Part shown: positions 12,455 through 22,436 of the stretch, in pieces
Layout of the letters: every line of letters begins with the position of its first letter
How positions within the stretch are numbered: position 1 is the first letter of the stretch
Assembly: GCF_051020975.1 (NCBI RefSeq)
Contig: NW_027478169.1
Span: 868,001-932,000 of the forward strand
Origin: Osmia lignaria lignaria
Taxonomy: Eukaryota; Arthropoda; Insecta; Hymenoptera; Megachilidae
Reading direction: 5' to 3'
DNA length: 64,000 nt
The notes under the pieces: generated by a model
What the model was told of the DNA's origin: nothing
Seen by the model: only the letters and a program-made list of their open reading frames with translations
The model's database searches: none
Position numbers and translations under genes: made by a program

Positions 12455-15030
12455 GATCAGATGCGTAGTTCTCGAGATATATCAAGATATTTAAAAGTTC
12501 CGAAGCTGCACCAACATAATAGAGGTACAGAAACACCGTGGCCTCTTCCTTTGCGATAACTCTGCACTATTGCGAGCTGCAAATGCCACTTCCAGCTTAG
12601 CTGTGCAGAAGAAGAACAACAAGAAGAAGAAATATCTCGAAATATGTCCGTCAGGCCACTTCCCTTGAGATAAATCTGCAAATATCTCGGAAACGAAGCG
12701 AGCTATGGCAAAATGTTAAGAGACCTTTTTTATAGAGAATTAAGTTTCCTACTTTTTATGTTCTATGATATTTTTTGATCAGATGCGTACATCTCGAGAT
12801 ATATCAAGATATTTAAAAGTTCCGAAGCCGCACCAACATAATAGAGATACAGAAACACCGTGGCCCCTTTCTTTGAGATAACTCTGCACTATTGCGAGCT
12901 GCAAATGCCACTTCCAGCTTAGCTGTGCAGAAGAAGAACAACAAGAAGAAGAAATATCTCGAAATATGTCCGTTAGGCCCCTTCCCTTGGGATAAATCTG
13001 CAAATATCTCGGAAACAAAGCGAGCTATGGCAAAATGTTAAGAGACCTTTTTTGTAGAGAATTAAGTTTCCTACTTTTTATCTTCTATGATATTGTTTGA
13101 TCAGATGCGTAGTTCTCGAGATATATCAAGATATTTAAAAGTTCCGAAGCTGCACCAACATAATAGAGGTACAGAAACACCGTGGCCTCTTCCTTTGAGA
13201 TAACTCTGCACTATTGCGAGCTGCAAATGCCACTTCCAGCTTAGCTGTGCAGAAGAAGAACAACAAGAAGAAGAAATATCTCGAAATATGTCCGTCAGGC
13301 CACTTCCCTTGAGATAAATCTGCAAATATCTCGGAAACGAAGCGAGCTATGGCAAAATCTTAAGAGACCTTTTTTGTAGAGAATTAAGTTTCCTACTTTT
13401 TATGTTCTATGATATTTTTTGATCAGATGCGTAGTTCTCGAGATATATCAAGATATTTAAAAGTTCCGAAGCCGCACCAACATAATAGAGATACAGAAAC
13501 TCCGTGGCCCCTTTCTTTGAGATAACTCTGCACTATTGCGAGCTGCAAATGCCACTTCCAGCTTAGCTGTGCAGAAGAAGAACAACAAGAAGAAGAAATA
13601 TCACGAAATATGTCCGTTAGGCCCCTTCCCTGGAGATAAATCTGCAAATATCTCGGAAACGAAGCGAGCTATGGCAAAATGTTAAGAGACCTTTTTTGTA
13701 GAGAATTCAGTTTCCTACTTCTTATGTTCTATGATATTTTTTGATCAGATGCGTAGTTCTCGAGATATATCAAGATATTTAAAAGATCCGAAGCCGCACC
13801 AACATCTTAGAGATACAGAAACACCGTGGCCCCTTTCGTTGAGATAACTCTGCACTATTGCGAGCTGCAAATGCCACTTCCAGCTTAGCTGTGCAGAAGA
13901 AGAACAACAAGAAGAAGAAATATCTCGAAATATGTCCGTCAGGCCCCTTCCCTTGAGATAAATCTGCAAATATCTCGGAAAGGAAGCGAGCTATGGCAAA
14001 ATGTTAAGAGACCTTTTTTGTAGAGAATTAAGTTTTCTACTTTTTATGTTCCATGATATTTTTTGATCAGATGCGTAGTTCTCGAGATATATCAAGATAT
14101 TTAAAAGTTCCGAAGCTGCACCAACATAATAGAGGTACAGAAACACCGTGGCCTCTTCCTTTGCGATAACTCTGCACTATTGCGAGCTGCAAATGCCACT
14201 TCCAGCTTAGCTGTGCAGAGGAAGAACAACAAGAAGAAGAAATATCTCGAAATATGTCCGTCAGGCCCGTTCCTTTGAGCTGAATCTGCAAATATCTCGG
14301 AAACGAAGCGAGCTATGGCAAAATGTTAAGAGACGTTTTTTGTAGACAATTATGTTTCCTACAATTTATGTTCTATGATATTTTTTGATCAGAAGCGTAG
14401 TTTTCGAGATATATCGAGATATTTAAAAGTTCCGAAGCCGCACCAACATAATAGAGATACAGAAACGCCGTGGCCCCTTTCTTTGAGATAACTCTGCACT
14501 AGTGCGAGCCGCAAATGCCACTTCCAGCTTAGCTGTGCAGAAGAAGAACAACAAGAAGAAGAAATATCACGAAATATGTCCGTTAGGCCCCTTCCCTTGA
14601 GATAAATCTGCAAATATCTCGGAAACGAAGCGAGCTATGGCAAAATGTTAAGAGACCTTTCTTGTATAGAATTAAGTTTCCTACTTTTTATGTTCTATGA
14701 TATTTTTTCATCAGATGCGTAGTTCTCGAGATATATCAAGATATTTAAAAGTTCCGAAGCCGCACCAACATAATAGAGATACAGAAACACCGTGGCCCCT
14801 TTCTTTGAGATAACTCTGCACTATTGCGAGCTGCAAATGCCACTTCCAGCTTAGCTGTGCAGAAGAAGAACAACAAGAAGAAGAAATATCTCGAAATATG
14901 TCCGTCAGGCCCCTTCCCTTGAGATAAATCTGCAAATATCTCGGAAAGGAAGCGAGCTATGGCAAAATGTTAAGAGACCTTTTTTGTAGAGAATTAAGTT
15001 TTCTACTTTTTATGTTCCATGATATTTTTT
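12455..15030. repeat. 8-unit higher-order repeat, copy 1 (2576 bp)
   Basis: Eight units with private variants: TTTGCGATAAC (12455 unit), GCGTACATCTCG with TTTTTTATAGAG before it (12777 unit), TATTGTTTGATC before 13099, AGAAACTCCG (13421 unit), AAAAGATCCG with CAACATCTTAG (13743 unit), GCAGAGGAAG with the GAGCTGAA variant (14065 unit), type B (14387), and TTTTTTCATCAG (14709 unit). Every one recurs exactly 2576 bp later, and I saw no difference over the first seven units. Confidence 0.92.
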
Positions 15031-17606
15031 GATCAGATGCGTAGTTCTCGAGATATATCAAGATATTTAAAAGTTCCGAAGCTGCACCAACATAATAGAG
15101 GTACAGAAACACCGTGGCCTCTTCCTTTGCGATAACTCTGCACTATTGCGAGCTGCAAATGCCACTTCCAGCTTAGCTGTGCAGAAGAAGAACAACAAGA
15201 AGAAGAAATATCTCGAAATATGTCCGTCAGGCCACTTCCCTTGAGATAAATCTGCAAATATCTCGGAAACGAAGCGAGCTATGGCAAAATGTTAAGAGAC
15301 CTTTTTTATAGAGAATTAAGTTTCCTACTTTTTATGTTCTATGATATTTTTTGATCAGATGCGTACATCTCGAGATATATCAAGATATTTAAAAGTTCCG
15401 AAGCCGCACCAACATAATAGAGATACAGAAACACCGTGGCCCCTTTCTTTGAGATAACTCTGCACTATTGCGAGCTGCAAATGCCACTTCCAGCTTAGCT
15501 GTGCAGAAGAAGAACAACAAGAAGAAGAAATATCTCGAAATATGTCCGTTAGGCCCCTTCCCTTGGGATAAATCTGCAAATATCTCGGAAACAAAGCGAG
15601 CTATGGCAAAATGTTAAGAGACCTTTTTTGTAGAGAATTAAGTTTCCTACTTTTTATCTTCTATGATATTGTTTGATCAGATGCGTAGTTCTCGAGATAT
15701 ATCAAGATATTTAAAAGTTCCGAAGCTGCACCAACATAATAGAGGTACAGAAACACCGTGGCCTCTTCCTTTGAGATAACTCTGCACTATTGCGAGCTGC
15801 AAATGCCACTTCCAGCTTAGCTGTGCAGAAGAAGAACAACAAGAAGAAGAAATATCTCGAAATATGTCCGTCAGGCCACTTCCCTTGAGATAAATCTGCA
15901 AATATCTCGGAAACGAAGCGAGCTATGGCAAAATCTTAAGAGACCTTTTTTGTAGAGAATTAAGTTTCCTACTTTTTATGTTCTATGATATTTTTTGATC
16001 AGATGCGTAGTTCTCGAGATATATCAAGATATTTAAAAGTTCCGAAGCCGCACCAACATAATAGAGATACAGAAACTCCGTGGCCCCTTTCTTTGAGATA
16101 ACTCTGCACTATTGCGAGCTGCAAATGCCACTTCCAGCTTAGCTGTGCAGAAGAAGAACAACAAGAAGAAGAAATATCACGAAATATGTCCGTTAGGCCC
16201 CTTCCCTGGAGATAAATCTGCAAATATCTCGGAAACGAAGCGAGCTATGGCAAAATGTTAAGAGACCTTTTTTGTAGAGAATTCAGTTTCCTACTTCTTA
16301 TGTTCTATGATATTTTTTGATCAGATGCGTAGTTCTCGAGATATATCAAGATATTTAAAAGATCCGAAGCCGCACCAACATCTTAGAGATACAGAAACAC
16401 CGTGGCCCCTTTCGTTGAGATAACTCTGCACTATTGCGAGCTGCAAATGCCACTTCCAGCTTAGCTGTGCAGAAGAAGAACAACAAGAAGAAGAAATATC
16501 TCGAAATATGTCCGTCAGGCCCCTTCCCTTGAGATAAATCTGCAAATATCTCGGAAAGGAAGCGAGCTATGGCAAAATGTTAAGAGACCTTTTTTGTAGA
16601 GAATTAAGTTTTCTACTTTTTATGTTCCATGATATTTTTTGATCAGATGCGTAGTTCTCGAGATATATCAAGATATTTAAAAGTTCCGAAGCTGCACCAA
16701 CATAATAGAGGTACAGAAACACCGTGGCCTCTTCCTTTGCGATAACTCTGCACTATTGCGAGCTGCAAATGCCACTTCCAGCTTAGCTGTGCAGAGGAAG
16801 AACAACAAGAAGAAGAAATATCTCGAAATATGTCCGTCAGGCCCGTTCCTTTGAGCTGAATCTGCAAATATCTCGGAAACGAAGCGAGCTATGGCAAAAT
16901 GTTAAGAGACGTTTTTTGTAGACAATTATGTTTCCTACAATTTATGTTCTATGATATTTTTTGATCAGAAGCGTAGTTTTCGAGATATATCGAGATATTT
17001 AAAAGTTCCGAAGCCGCACCAACATAATAGAGATACAGAAACGCCGTGGCCCCTTTCTTTGAGATAACTCTGCACTAGTGCGAGCCGCAAATGCCACTTC
17101 CAGCTTAGCTGTGCAGAAGAAGAACAACAAGAAGAAGAAATATCACGAAATATGTCCGTTAGGCCCCTTCCCTTGAGATAAATCTGCAAATATCTCGGAA
17201 ACGAAGCGAGCTATGGCAAAATGTTAAGAGACCTTTCTTGTATAGAATTAAGTTTCCTACTTTTTATGTTCTATGATATTTTTTCATCAGATGCGTAGTT
17301 CTCGAGATATATCAAGATATTTAAAAGTTCCGAAGCCGCACCAACATAATAGAGATACAGAAACACCGTGGCCCCTTTCTTTGAGATAACTCTGCACTAT
17401 TGCGAGCTGCAAATGCCACTTCCAGCTTAGCTGTGCAGAAGAAGAACAACAAGAAGAAGAAATATCACGAAATATGTCCGTTAGGCCCCTTCCCTTGAGA
17501 TAAATCTGCAAATATCTCGGAAACGAAGCGAGCTATGGCAAAATGTTAAGAGACCTTTTTTGTAGAGAATTAAGTTTCCTACTTTTCATGTTCTATGATA
17601 TTTTTT
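15031..17606. repeat. 8-unit higher-order repeat, copy 2 (2576 bp)
   Basis: Repeats the previous 2576 bp unit for unit, including private markers such as GCGTACATCTCG, TATTGTTTGATC and AAAAGATCCG. Only the second half of the last unit (from about 17450) differs: it has TCACGAAATATGTCCGTTAGG and GGAAACGAAG where copy 1 has TCTCGAAATATGTCCGTCAGG and GGAAAGGAAG. This places the duplication breakpoint inside a unit. The near identity implies a recent event, or an assembly duplication. Confidence 0.92.
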
Positions 17607-19216
17607 GATCAGATGCGTGGTTCTCGAGATATATCAAGATATTTAAAAGTTCCGAAGCCGCACCAACATAATAGAGATACAGAAACACCGTGGCCCCTTT
17701 CTTTGAGATAACTCTGCACTATTGCGAGCTGCAAATGCCACTTCCAGCTTAGCTGTGCAGAAGAAGAACAACAAGAAGAAGAAGTATCTCGAAATATGTC
17801 CGTTAGGCCCCTTCCCTTGAGATATATCTGCAAATATCTCGGAAACGAAGCGAGCTATGGCAAAATCTTAAGAGACCTTTTTTGTAGAGAATTAAGTTTC
17901 CTACTTTTTATGTTCTATGATATTTTTTGATCAGATGCGTAGTTCTCGAGATATATCAATATATTTAAAAGTTCCGAAGCCGCACCAACATAATAGAGAT
18001 ACAGAAACACCGTGGCCCCTTTCTTTGAAATAACTCTGCACTATTGCGAGCTGCAAATGCCACTTCCAGCTAAGCTGTGCAGAAGAAGAACAACAAGAAG
18101 AAGAAGTATCTCGAAATATGTCCGTTAGGCCCCTTCCCTTGAGATAAATCTGCAAATATCTCGGAAACGAAGCGAGCTATGGCAAAATCTTAAGAGACCT
18201 TTTTTGTAGAGAATTAAGTTTCCTACTTTTTATGTTCTATGATATTTTTTGATCAGATGCGTAGTTCTCGAGATATATCAATATATTTAAAAGTTCCGAA
18301 GCCGCACCAACATAATAGAGATACAGAAACACCGTGGCCCCTTTCTTTGAAATAACTCTGCACTATTGCGAGCTGCAAATGCCACTTCCAGCTAAGCTGT
18401 GCAGAAGAAGAACAACAAGAAGAAGAAGTATCTCGAAATATGTCCGTTAGGCCCCTTCCCTTGAGATAAATCTGCAAATATCTCGGAAACGAAGCGAGCT
18501 ATGGCAAAATCTTAAGAGACCTTTTTTGTAGAGAATTAAGTTTCCTACTTTTTATGTTCTATGATATTTTTTGATCAGATGCGTAGTTCCCGAGATATAT
18601 CAAGATATTTAAAAGTTCCGAAGCCGCACCAACATAGTAGAGATACAGAAACACCGTGGCCCCTTTCTTTGAGATAACTCTGCACTATTGCGAGCTGCAA
18701 ATGCCACTTCCAGCTTAGCTGTGCAGAAGAAGAACAACAAGAAGAAGAAATATCACGAAATATGTCCGTTAGGCCCCTTCCCTTGAGATAAATCTGCAAA
18801 TATCTCGGAAACGAAGCGAGCTATGGCAAAATGTTAAGAGACCTTTTTTGTAGAGAATTAAGTTTCCTACTTTTTATGTTCTATGATATTTTTTGATCAG
18901 ATGCGTAGTTCTCGAGATATATCAAGATATTTAAAAGTTCCGAAGCCGCACCAACATAATAGAGATACAGAAACACCGTGGCCCCTTTCTTTGAGATAAC
19001 TCTGCACTATTGCGAGCTGCAAATGCCACTTCCAGCTTAGCTGTGCAGAAGAAGAACAACAAGAAGAAGAAATATCACGAAATATGTCCGTTAGGCCCCT
19101 TCCCTTGAGATAAATCTGCAAATATCTCGGAAACGAAGCGAGCTATGGCAAAATGTTAAGAGACCTTTTTTGTAGAGAATTAAGTTTCCTACTTTTTATG
19201 TTCTATGATATTTTTT
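17607..19216. repeat. 5-unit higher-order repeat, copy 1 (1610 bp)
   Basis: Order of units: GCGTGGTTC with GAAGTATCTCG (17607), two adjacent apparently identical units with ATCAATATATTT, TTTGAAATAAC and CAGCTAAGCTG (17929 and 18251), CAACATAGTAG (18573), and a near-consensus TCACGAAATATG unit (18895). The GCGTGG and CATAGTAG markers return 1610 bp later. Confidence 0.85.
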
Positions 19217-20585
19217 GATCAGATGCGTGGTTCTCGAGATATATCAAGATATTTAAAAGTTCCGAAGCCGCACCAACATAATAGAGATACAGAAACACCG
19301 TGGCCCCTTTCTTTGAGATAACTCTGCACTATTGCGAGCTGCAAATGCCACTTCCAGCTTAGCTGTGCAGAAGAAGAACAACAAGAAGAAGAAGTATCTC
19401 GAAATATGTCCGTTAGGCCCCTTCCCTTGAGATATATCTGCAAATATCTCGGAAACGAAGCGAGCTATGGCAAAATCTTAAGAGACCTTTTTTGTAGAGA
19501 ATTAAGTTTCCTACTTTTTATGTTCTATGATATTTTTTGATCAGATGCGTAGTTCTCGAGATATATCAATATATTTAAAAGTTCCGAAGCCGCACCAACA
19601 TAATAGAGATACAGAAACACCGTGGCCCCTTTCTTTGAGATAACTCTGCACTATTGCGAGCTGCAAATGCCACTTCCAGCTTAGCTGTGCAGAAGAAGAA
19701 CAACAAGAAGAAGAAGTATCTCGAAATATGTCCGTTAGGCCCCTTCCCTTGAGATATATCTGCAAATATCTCGGAAACGAAGCGAGCTATGGCAAAATCT
19801 TAAGAGACCTTTTTTGTAGAGAACTAAGTTTCCTACTTTTTATGTTCTATGATATTTTTTGATCAGATGCGTAGTTCTCGAGATATATCAATATATTTAA
19901 AAGTTCCGAAGCCGCACCAACATAATAGAGATACAGAAACACCGTGGCCCCTTTCTTTGAAATAACTCTGCACTATTGCGAGCTGCAAATGCCACTTCCA
20001 GCTTAGCTGTGCAGAAGAAGAACAACAAGAAGAAGAAGTATCTCGAAATATGTCCGTTAGGCCCCTTCCCTTGAGATAAATCTGCAAATATCTCGGAAAC
20101 GAAGCGAGCTATGGCAAAATCTTAAGAGACCTTTTTTGTAGAGAATTAAGTTTCCTACTTTTTATGTTCTATGATATTTTTTGATCAGATGCGTAGTTCT
20201 CGAGATATATCAAGATAATTAAAAGTTCCGAAGCCGCACCAACATAGTAGAGATACAGAAACACCGTGGCCCCTTTCTTTGAGATAACTCTGCACTATTG
20301 CGAGCTGCAAATGCCACTTCCAGCTTAGCTGTGCAGAAGAAGAACAACAAGAAGAAGAAATATCACGAAATATGTCCGTTAGGCCCCTTCCCTTGAGATA
20401 AATCTGCAAATATCTCGGAAACGAAGCGAGCTATGGCAAAATGTTAAGAGACCTTTTTTGTAGAGAATTAAGTTTCCTACTTTTTATGTTCTATGATATT
20501 TTTTGATCAGATGCGTAGTTCTCGAGATATATCAAGATATTTAAAAGTTCCGAAGCCGCACCAACATAATAGAGATACAGAAACA

Positions 20586-20616
20586 CCGTGGCCCCTTTCT
20601 TTGAGATAACTCTGCA
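20586..20616. repeat. internal repeat, copy 1 within the unit
   Basis: CCGTGGCCCCTTTCTTTGAG followed by ATAACTCTGCA matches copy 2 at 20698-20730, which reads CCGTCAGGCCCCTTCCCTTG then AGATAAATCTGCA. TTGAGATAA and TCTGCA align at a fixed 114-bp offset, and the 2-bp length difference lies after CCGT. This suggests that the 322-bp unit arose partly by an ancient internal duplication. Confidence 0.75.
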
Positions 20617-20626
20617 CTATTGCGAG

Positions 20627-20658
20627 CTGCAAATGCCACTTCCAGCTTAGCTGTGCAG
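20627..20658. repeat. dyad-symmetric element CAGCT-T-AGCTG with outer CTGCA/TGCAG
   Basis: The 11-mer CAGCTTAGCTG (20643-20653) has perfect 5-bp arms around one T. An outer CTGCA (20627-20631) pairs with TGCAG (20654-20658). The inner dyad survives in most variants: TTAG, TAAG and TTCG centres keep the outer arm bases, while TTGG at 3259-3263 and 6479-6483 weakens it. It could be a protein-binding dyad or a small hairpin in RNA; no function is shown. Confidence 0.6.
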
Positions 20659-20680
20659 AAGAAGAACAACAAGAAGAAGA
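20657..20680. repeat. 24-nt mirror repeat of GAA/CAA triplets (one per unit)
   Basis: The half AGAAGAAGAACA is followed directly by its exact mirror ACAAGAAGAAGA, making a 24-nt stretch that reads the same in both directions on one strand. It is purine except for two C residues near the centre. The same tract is present in nearly every unit (for example 371-394). Mirror-symmetric purine tracts can form intramolecular triplexes (H-DNA); whether this short, C-interrupted one does is inference. It is also the site of all four 3-bp deletions seen in the array, as expected for triplet slippage. Confidence 0.85.
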
Positions 20681-20697
20681 AATATCTCGAAATATGT

Positions 20698-20730
20698 CCG
20701 TCAGGCCCCTTCCCTTGAGATAAATCTGCA
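20698..20730. repeat. internal repeat, copy 2 within the unit
   Basis: Diverged partner of the segment 114 bp upstream. It shares CCGT, GGCCCCTT, TTGAGATAA and TCTGCA. It is directly followed by an AAATATCTCGG word, where copy 1 is followed by CTATTGCGAG. Both copies are kept in all units I read, so the duplication predates the array. Confidence 0.75.
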
Positions 20731-20766
20731 AATATCTCGGAAACGAAGCGAGCTATGGCAAAATGT

Positions 20767-20826
20767 TGAGAGACCTTTTTTGTAGAGAATTAAGTTTCCT
20801 ACTTTTTATGTTCTATGATATTTTTT
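20767..20826. other. T-tract rich tail of the unit
   Basis: The last 60 bp hold four T runs: CCTTTTTTG, AGTTTCC, ACTTTTTATG and ATATTTTTTGATC. The centres of the runs are spaced about 9 and 18 bp apart, close to multiples of one helical turn. Runs of this kind commonly bend DNA or disfavour nucleosomes; that role is inferred, not shown. This tail also carries the strongest type A / type B differences (AATTAAG versus AATTATG, CTACTTTTTATG versus CTACAATTTATG) and the only 1-bp net deletion of the array. Confidence 0.6.
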
Positions 20827-22436
20827 GATCAGATGCGTGGTTCTCGAGATATATCAAGATATTTAAAAGTTCCGAAGCCGCACCAACATAATAGAGATAC
20901 AGAAACACCGTGGCCCCTTTCTTTGAGATAACTCTGCACTATTGCGAGCTGCAAATGCCACTTCCAGCTTAGCTGTGCAGAAGAAGAACAACAAGAAGAA
21001 GAAGTATCTCGAAATATGTCCGTTAGGCCCCTTCCCTTGAGATATATCTGCAAATATCTCGGAAACGAAGCGAGCTATGGCAAAATCTTAAGAGACCTTT
21101 TTTGTAGAGAATTAAGTTTCCTACTTTTTATGTTCTATGATATTTTTTGATCAGATGCGTAGTTCTCGAGATATATCAATATATTTAAAAGTTCCGAAGC
21201 CGCACCAACATAATAGAGATACAGAAACACCGTGGCCCCTTTCTTTGAGATAACTCTGCACTATTGCGAGCTGCAAATGCGACTTCCAGCTTAGCTGTGC
21301 AGAAGAAGAACAACAAGAAGAAGAAATATCACGAAATATGTCCGTTAGGCCCCTTCCCTTGAGATAAATCTGCAAATATCTCGGAAACGAAGCGAGCTAT
21401 GGCAAAATGTGAAGAGACCTTTTTTGTAGAGAATTAAGTTTCCTACTTTTTATGTTCTATGATATTTTTTGATCAGATGCGTAGTTCTCGAGATATATCA
21501 AGATATTTAAAAGTTCCGAAGCCGCACCAACATAATAGAGATACAGAAACACCGTGGCCCCTTTCTTTGAGATAACTCTGCACTATTGCGAGCTGCAAAT
21601 GCCACTTCCAGCTTAGCTGTGCAGAAGAAGAACAACAAGAAGAAGAAATATCTCGAAATATGTCCGTCAGGCCCCTTCCCTTGAGATAAATCTGCAAATA
21701 TCTCGGAAACGAAGCGAGCTATGGCAAAATGTTGAGAGACCTTTTTTGTAGAGAATTAAGTTTTCTACTTTTTATGTTCCATGATATTTTTTGATCAGAT
21801 GCGTAGTTCTCGAGATATATCAAGATATTTAAAAGTTCCGAAGCTGCACCAACATAATAGAGGTACAGAAACACCGTGGCCCCTTTCTTTGAGATAACTC
21901 TGCACTATTGCGAGCTGCAAATGCCACTTCCAGCTTAGCTGTGCAGAAGAAGAACAACAAGAAGAAGAAGTATCTCGAAATATGTCCGTTAGGCCCCTTC
22001 CCTTGAGATATATCTGCAAATATCTCGGAAACGAAGCGAGCTATGGCAAAATCTTAAGAGACCTTTCTTGTAGAGAATTAAGTTTCCTACTTTTTATGTT
22101 CTATGATATTTTTTGATCAGATGCGTAGTTCTCGAGATATATCAAGATATTTAAAAGTTCCGAAGCCGCACCAACATAATAGAGATACAGAAACACCGTG
22201 GCCCCTTTCTTTGAGATAACTCTGCACTATTGCGAGCTGCAAATGCCACTTCCAGCTTAGCTGTGCAGAAGAAGAACAACAAGAAGAAGAAATATCACGA
22301 AATATGTCCGTTAGGCCCCTTCCCTTGAGATAAATCTGCAAATATCTCGGAAACGAAGCGAGCTATGGCAAAATGTTAAGAGACCTTTTTTGTAGAGAAT
22401 TAAGTTTCCTACTTTTTATGTTCTATGATATTTTTT
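20827..22436. repeat. 5-unit period, degenerate copy 3
   Basis: Starts with the GCGTGGTTC/GAAGTATCTCG unit (20827) and one ATCAATATATTT unit (21149). The remaining three differ from copies 1 and 2: the unit at 21471 ends with TTTTCTAC and TTCCATG, the unit at 21793 carries GCTGCACC and AGAGGTACAG, and the unit at 22115 is near consensus. The five-unit spacing is kept to the next GCGTGG unit at 22437. Confidence 0.7.

Larger units (their letters stand above)
20536..20739. repeat. AAATATCTCG word family: one inverted and two direct copies per unit
   Basis: AAATATCTCGAAATAT begins at 20680 and AAATATCTCGG at 20730, 50 bp apart. The head of the unit holds the inverse form, (C/T)AAGATATTT in type A at 20534-20542 and CGAGATATTT in type B units. 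In type B units the inverse copy is an exact reverse complement of AAATATCTCG, so long-range pairing over about 140-190 nt is possible in a single strand or transcript. Confidence 0.65.
19217..20826. repeat. 5-unit higher-order repeat, copy 2 (1610 bp)
   Basis: GCGTGGTTC/GAAGTATCTCG at 19217, two ATCAATATATTT units at 19539 and 19861 (only the second has TTTGAAATAAC), CAACATAGTAG at 20183 (with a private AGATAATTAAAAG) and a consensus-like unit at 20505. All units are type A. Confidence 0.83.
20505..20826. repeat. reference type A satellite unit (322 bp)
   Basis: This unit is close to the array consensus; I counted 322 bp and 127 G+C (39%). In order it holds: a BclI-type TGATCA overlapping its start (20504-20509); CTCGAG (20521-20526) inside TCTCGAGA followed by GATATATC; the first copy of an internal repeat (20586-20616); the dyad CAGCTTAGCTG (20643-20653); a GAA/CAA mirror repeat (20657-20680); the second copy of the internal repeat (20698-20730); and a T-tract tail (20767-20826). 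322 leaves remainder 1 when divided by 3, so no reading frame can persist from unit to unit. Its one small departure from the majority is GTTGAGAG instead of GTTAAGAG. Confidence 0.93.
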
